Positions 16,003-16,495 of a DNA stretch of 16,495 bases are shown piece by piece. The stretch spans positions 1-16,495 of the forward strand of contig CAMOIZ010000012.1 of the NCBI GenBank assembly GCA_946616385.1, written 5' to 3'. The stretch is from an uncultured Bacteroidales bacterium. Its GTDB lineage: Bacteria > Bacteroidota > Bacteroidia > Bacteroidales > UBA932. Made by a program: the position numbers and the translations under genes. Position 1 is the first letter of the stretch. The number at the start of each line of letters is the position of its first letter. Below the pieces are notes generated by a model. The model worked only from the letters and a program-made list of their open reading frames with translations, searched no databases and had not been told where the DNA came from.

Positions 16003-16495
16003 AACAGTGTAAGCCTGTAGCCGATTGCGAGGTTGAAGGAAGCCGGATGGGCCGTGTAGTACGTCTCTATGTGGTTTCCACCGACGAAGTGATATGAGAA
16101 TCCAGGCTGCACGAAAAGGGCGCTGTGCTCCGTAACATTCCACTGTAGCCCGGCGCCAGCGTTCAGCGACCAGATTCTGTCTTTTTGGAGGGTATCGTCA
16201 TTTGATGACGACACCCTTTTTCCATTCATATATGACGCATACTCCTGATGCACGCTTGTCGCATATTCATACATGGGTCCGGCAGTCAGGTAGAAACTGA
16301 ACCGGTTCCACTGCAACGCATTATAGTTGACATACAGGGGGACGCCCATATATTCCACCTGCCGGTCCGTTTTCTTCGTGCTGTTACCGGATACAATGCT
16401 TATGGAGGTATTCAAGGTAGAAAGGCTTACGCCGGATTCAACTCCCCATCTCTCTCCAATGTTACATTTCAAACTCAAAGCTATTCGGGCGGACT
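15999..16495 (-). CDS. Outer-membrane beta-barrel protein, C-terminal part
   Basis: On the minus strand an open frame enters from the right edge and ends with TAG at 15999-16001; 164 residues are visible. It shows alternating hydrophobic and polar strands typical of a small outer-membrane barrel: EYMGVPLYVNYNAL, FSFYLTAGPMYEYA, WSLNAGAGLQW, ALFVQPGFSYHF and FNLAIGYRLTLF. It ends in phenylalanine, as BAM-assembled barrels do. The GVPLYVNY and FYLTAGP pair resembles the porin-like outer-membrane barrel families common in Bacteroidota. A hydrophilic stretch with KRVSSSNDD is probably a surface loop. The substrate and exact family are unknown, and the signal peptide and start lie outside. The gene is unrelated in function to the division cluster and is transcribed towards it. 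Confidence 0.8.
   Translation of the reverse strand, partial: SARIALSLKCNIGERWGVESGVSLSTLNTSISIVSGNSTKKTDRQVEYMGVPLYVNYNALQWNRFSFYLTAGPMYEYATSVHQEYASYMNGKRVSSSNDDTLQKDRIWSLNAGAGLQWNVTEHSALFVQPGFSYHFVGGNHIETYYTAHPASFNLAIGYRLTLF
16189..16221 (+). terminator. Candidate intrinsic terminator for the dcw-gltX-rpiB transcript
   Basis: Read on the plus strand, AGGGT-A-TCGTCA (16189-16200) pairs with TGACGA-C-ACCCT (16206-16217) across a 5-base loop. This gives eleven base pairs with a single A-C mismatch, and the last stem base starts a run of five T (16217-16221). It lies about 190 bases past the rpiB stop, inside the opposing beta-barrel gene, where it encodes a likely surface loop. No comparable T-run follows the hairpin on the minus strand, so it should act on plus-strand transcription only. 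Confidence 0.45.

Noticed and set aside
15583..16143. 186-codon minus-strand open frame across rpiB
   Set aside because: It lies opposite rpiB in another frame and overlaps the real minus-strand barrel gene. It shows no barrel or other pattern.
1..16495. Search for CRISPR arrays, tRNA or rRNA genes, insertion sequences, attachment sites and origins
   Set aside because: Reading the window I saw no tandem direct repeats, cloverleaf-like segments, transposase motifs or DnaA-box clusters, and there is almost no intergenic space to hold them.

Overview
The window is one nearly gap-free stretch of the division and cell wall (dcw) cluster of a Bacteroidota bacterium, most likely in the order Bacteroidales. 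Three things point there. The order rsmH-ftsL-ftsI-murE-mraY-murD-ftsW-murG-murC-ftsQ-ftsA-ftsZ, without murF or ddl, is the Bacteroidota layout. The start sites are mostly AT-rich and lack strong Shine-Dalgarno sequences. The final gene encodes an outer-membrane beta-barrel of the kind common in that phylum. The genus cannot be fixed by eye; the fairly high GC (mid-50s percent by impression) and divergent divisome proteins would suit a less-studied gut Bacteroidales lineage.

Layout: bases 1-16002 are all plus strand. They hold the 3' part of rsmH, then ftsL, ftsI, murE, mraY, murD, ftsW, murG, murC, ftsQ, ftsA and ftsZ, followed by gltX (glutamyl-tRNA synthetase) and rpiB (sugar-phosphate isomerase). 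Gaps between genes are 0-16 bases, and six junctions overlap: ftsI/murE, murE/mraY, ftsW/murG, murC/ftsQ, ftsZ/gltX and gltX/rpiB. This looks like a single long operon. On the minus strand, a beta-barrel protein enters from the right edge and ends tail-to-tail with rpiB, overlapping it by 4 bases. No stretch longer than 300 bases lacks a gene. I see no tRNA, rRNA, CRISPR array, insertion sequence or phage gene.

How the genes work together: MurC, MurD and MurE build the UDP-MurNAc peptide. MraY and MurG turn it into lipid I and lipid II. FtsW polymerises lipid II and FtsI crosslinks the strands at the septum. FtsQ and FtsL scaffold that enzyme pair, while FtsA and FtsZ form the cytoplasmic ring. 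RsmH modifies 16S rRNA. GltX and RpiB are housekeeping enzymes that appear translationally tied to the end of the division operon.

I found no new system. The points worth a second look are departures from family consensus in the division proteins (FtsZ, FtsW, FtsI, MurE), an insertion in GltX, the attachment of gltX-rpiB to ftsZ by 4-base overlaps, and a good intrinsic-terminator candidate for the operon lying inside the opposing beta-barrel gene.
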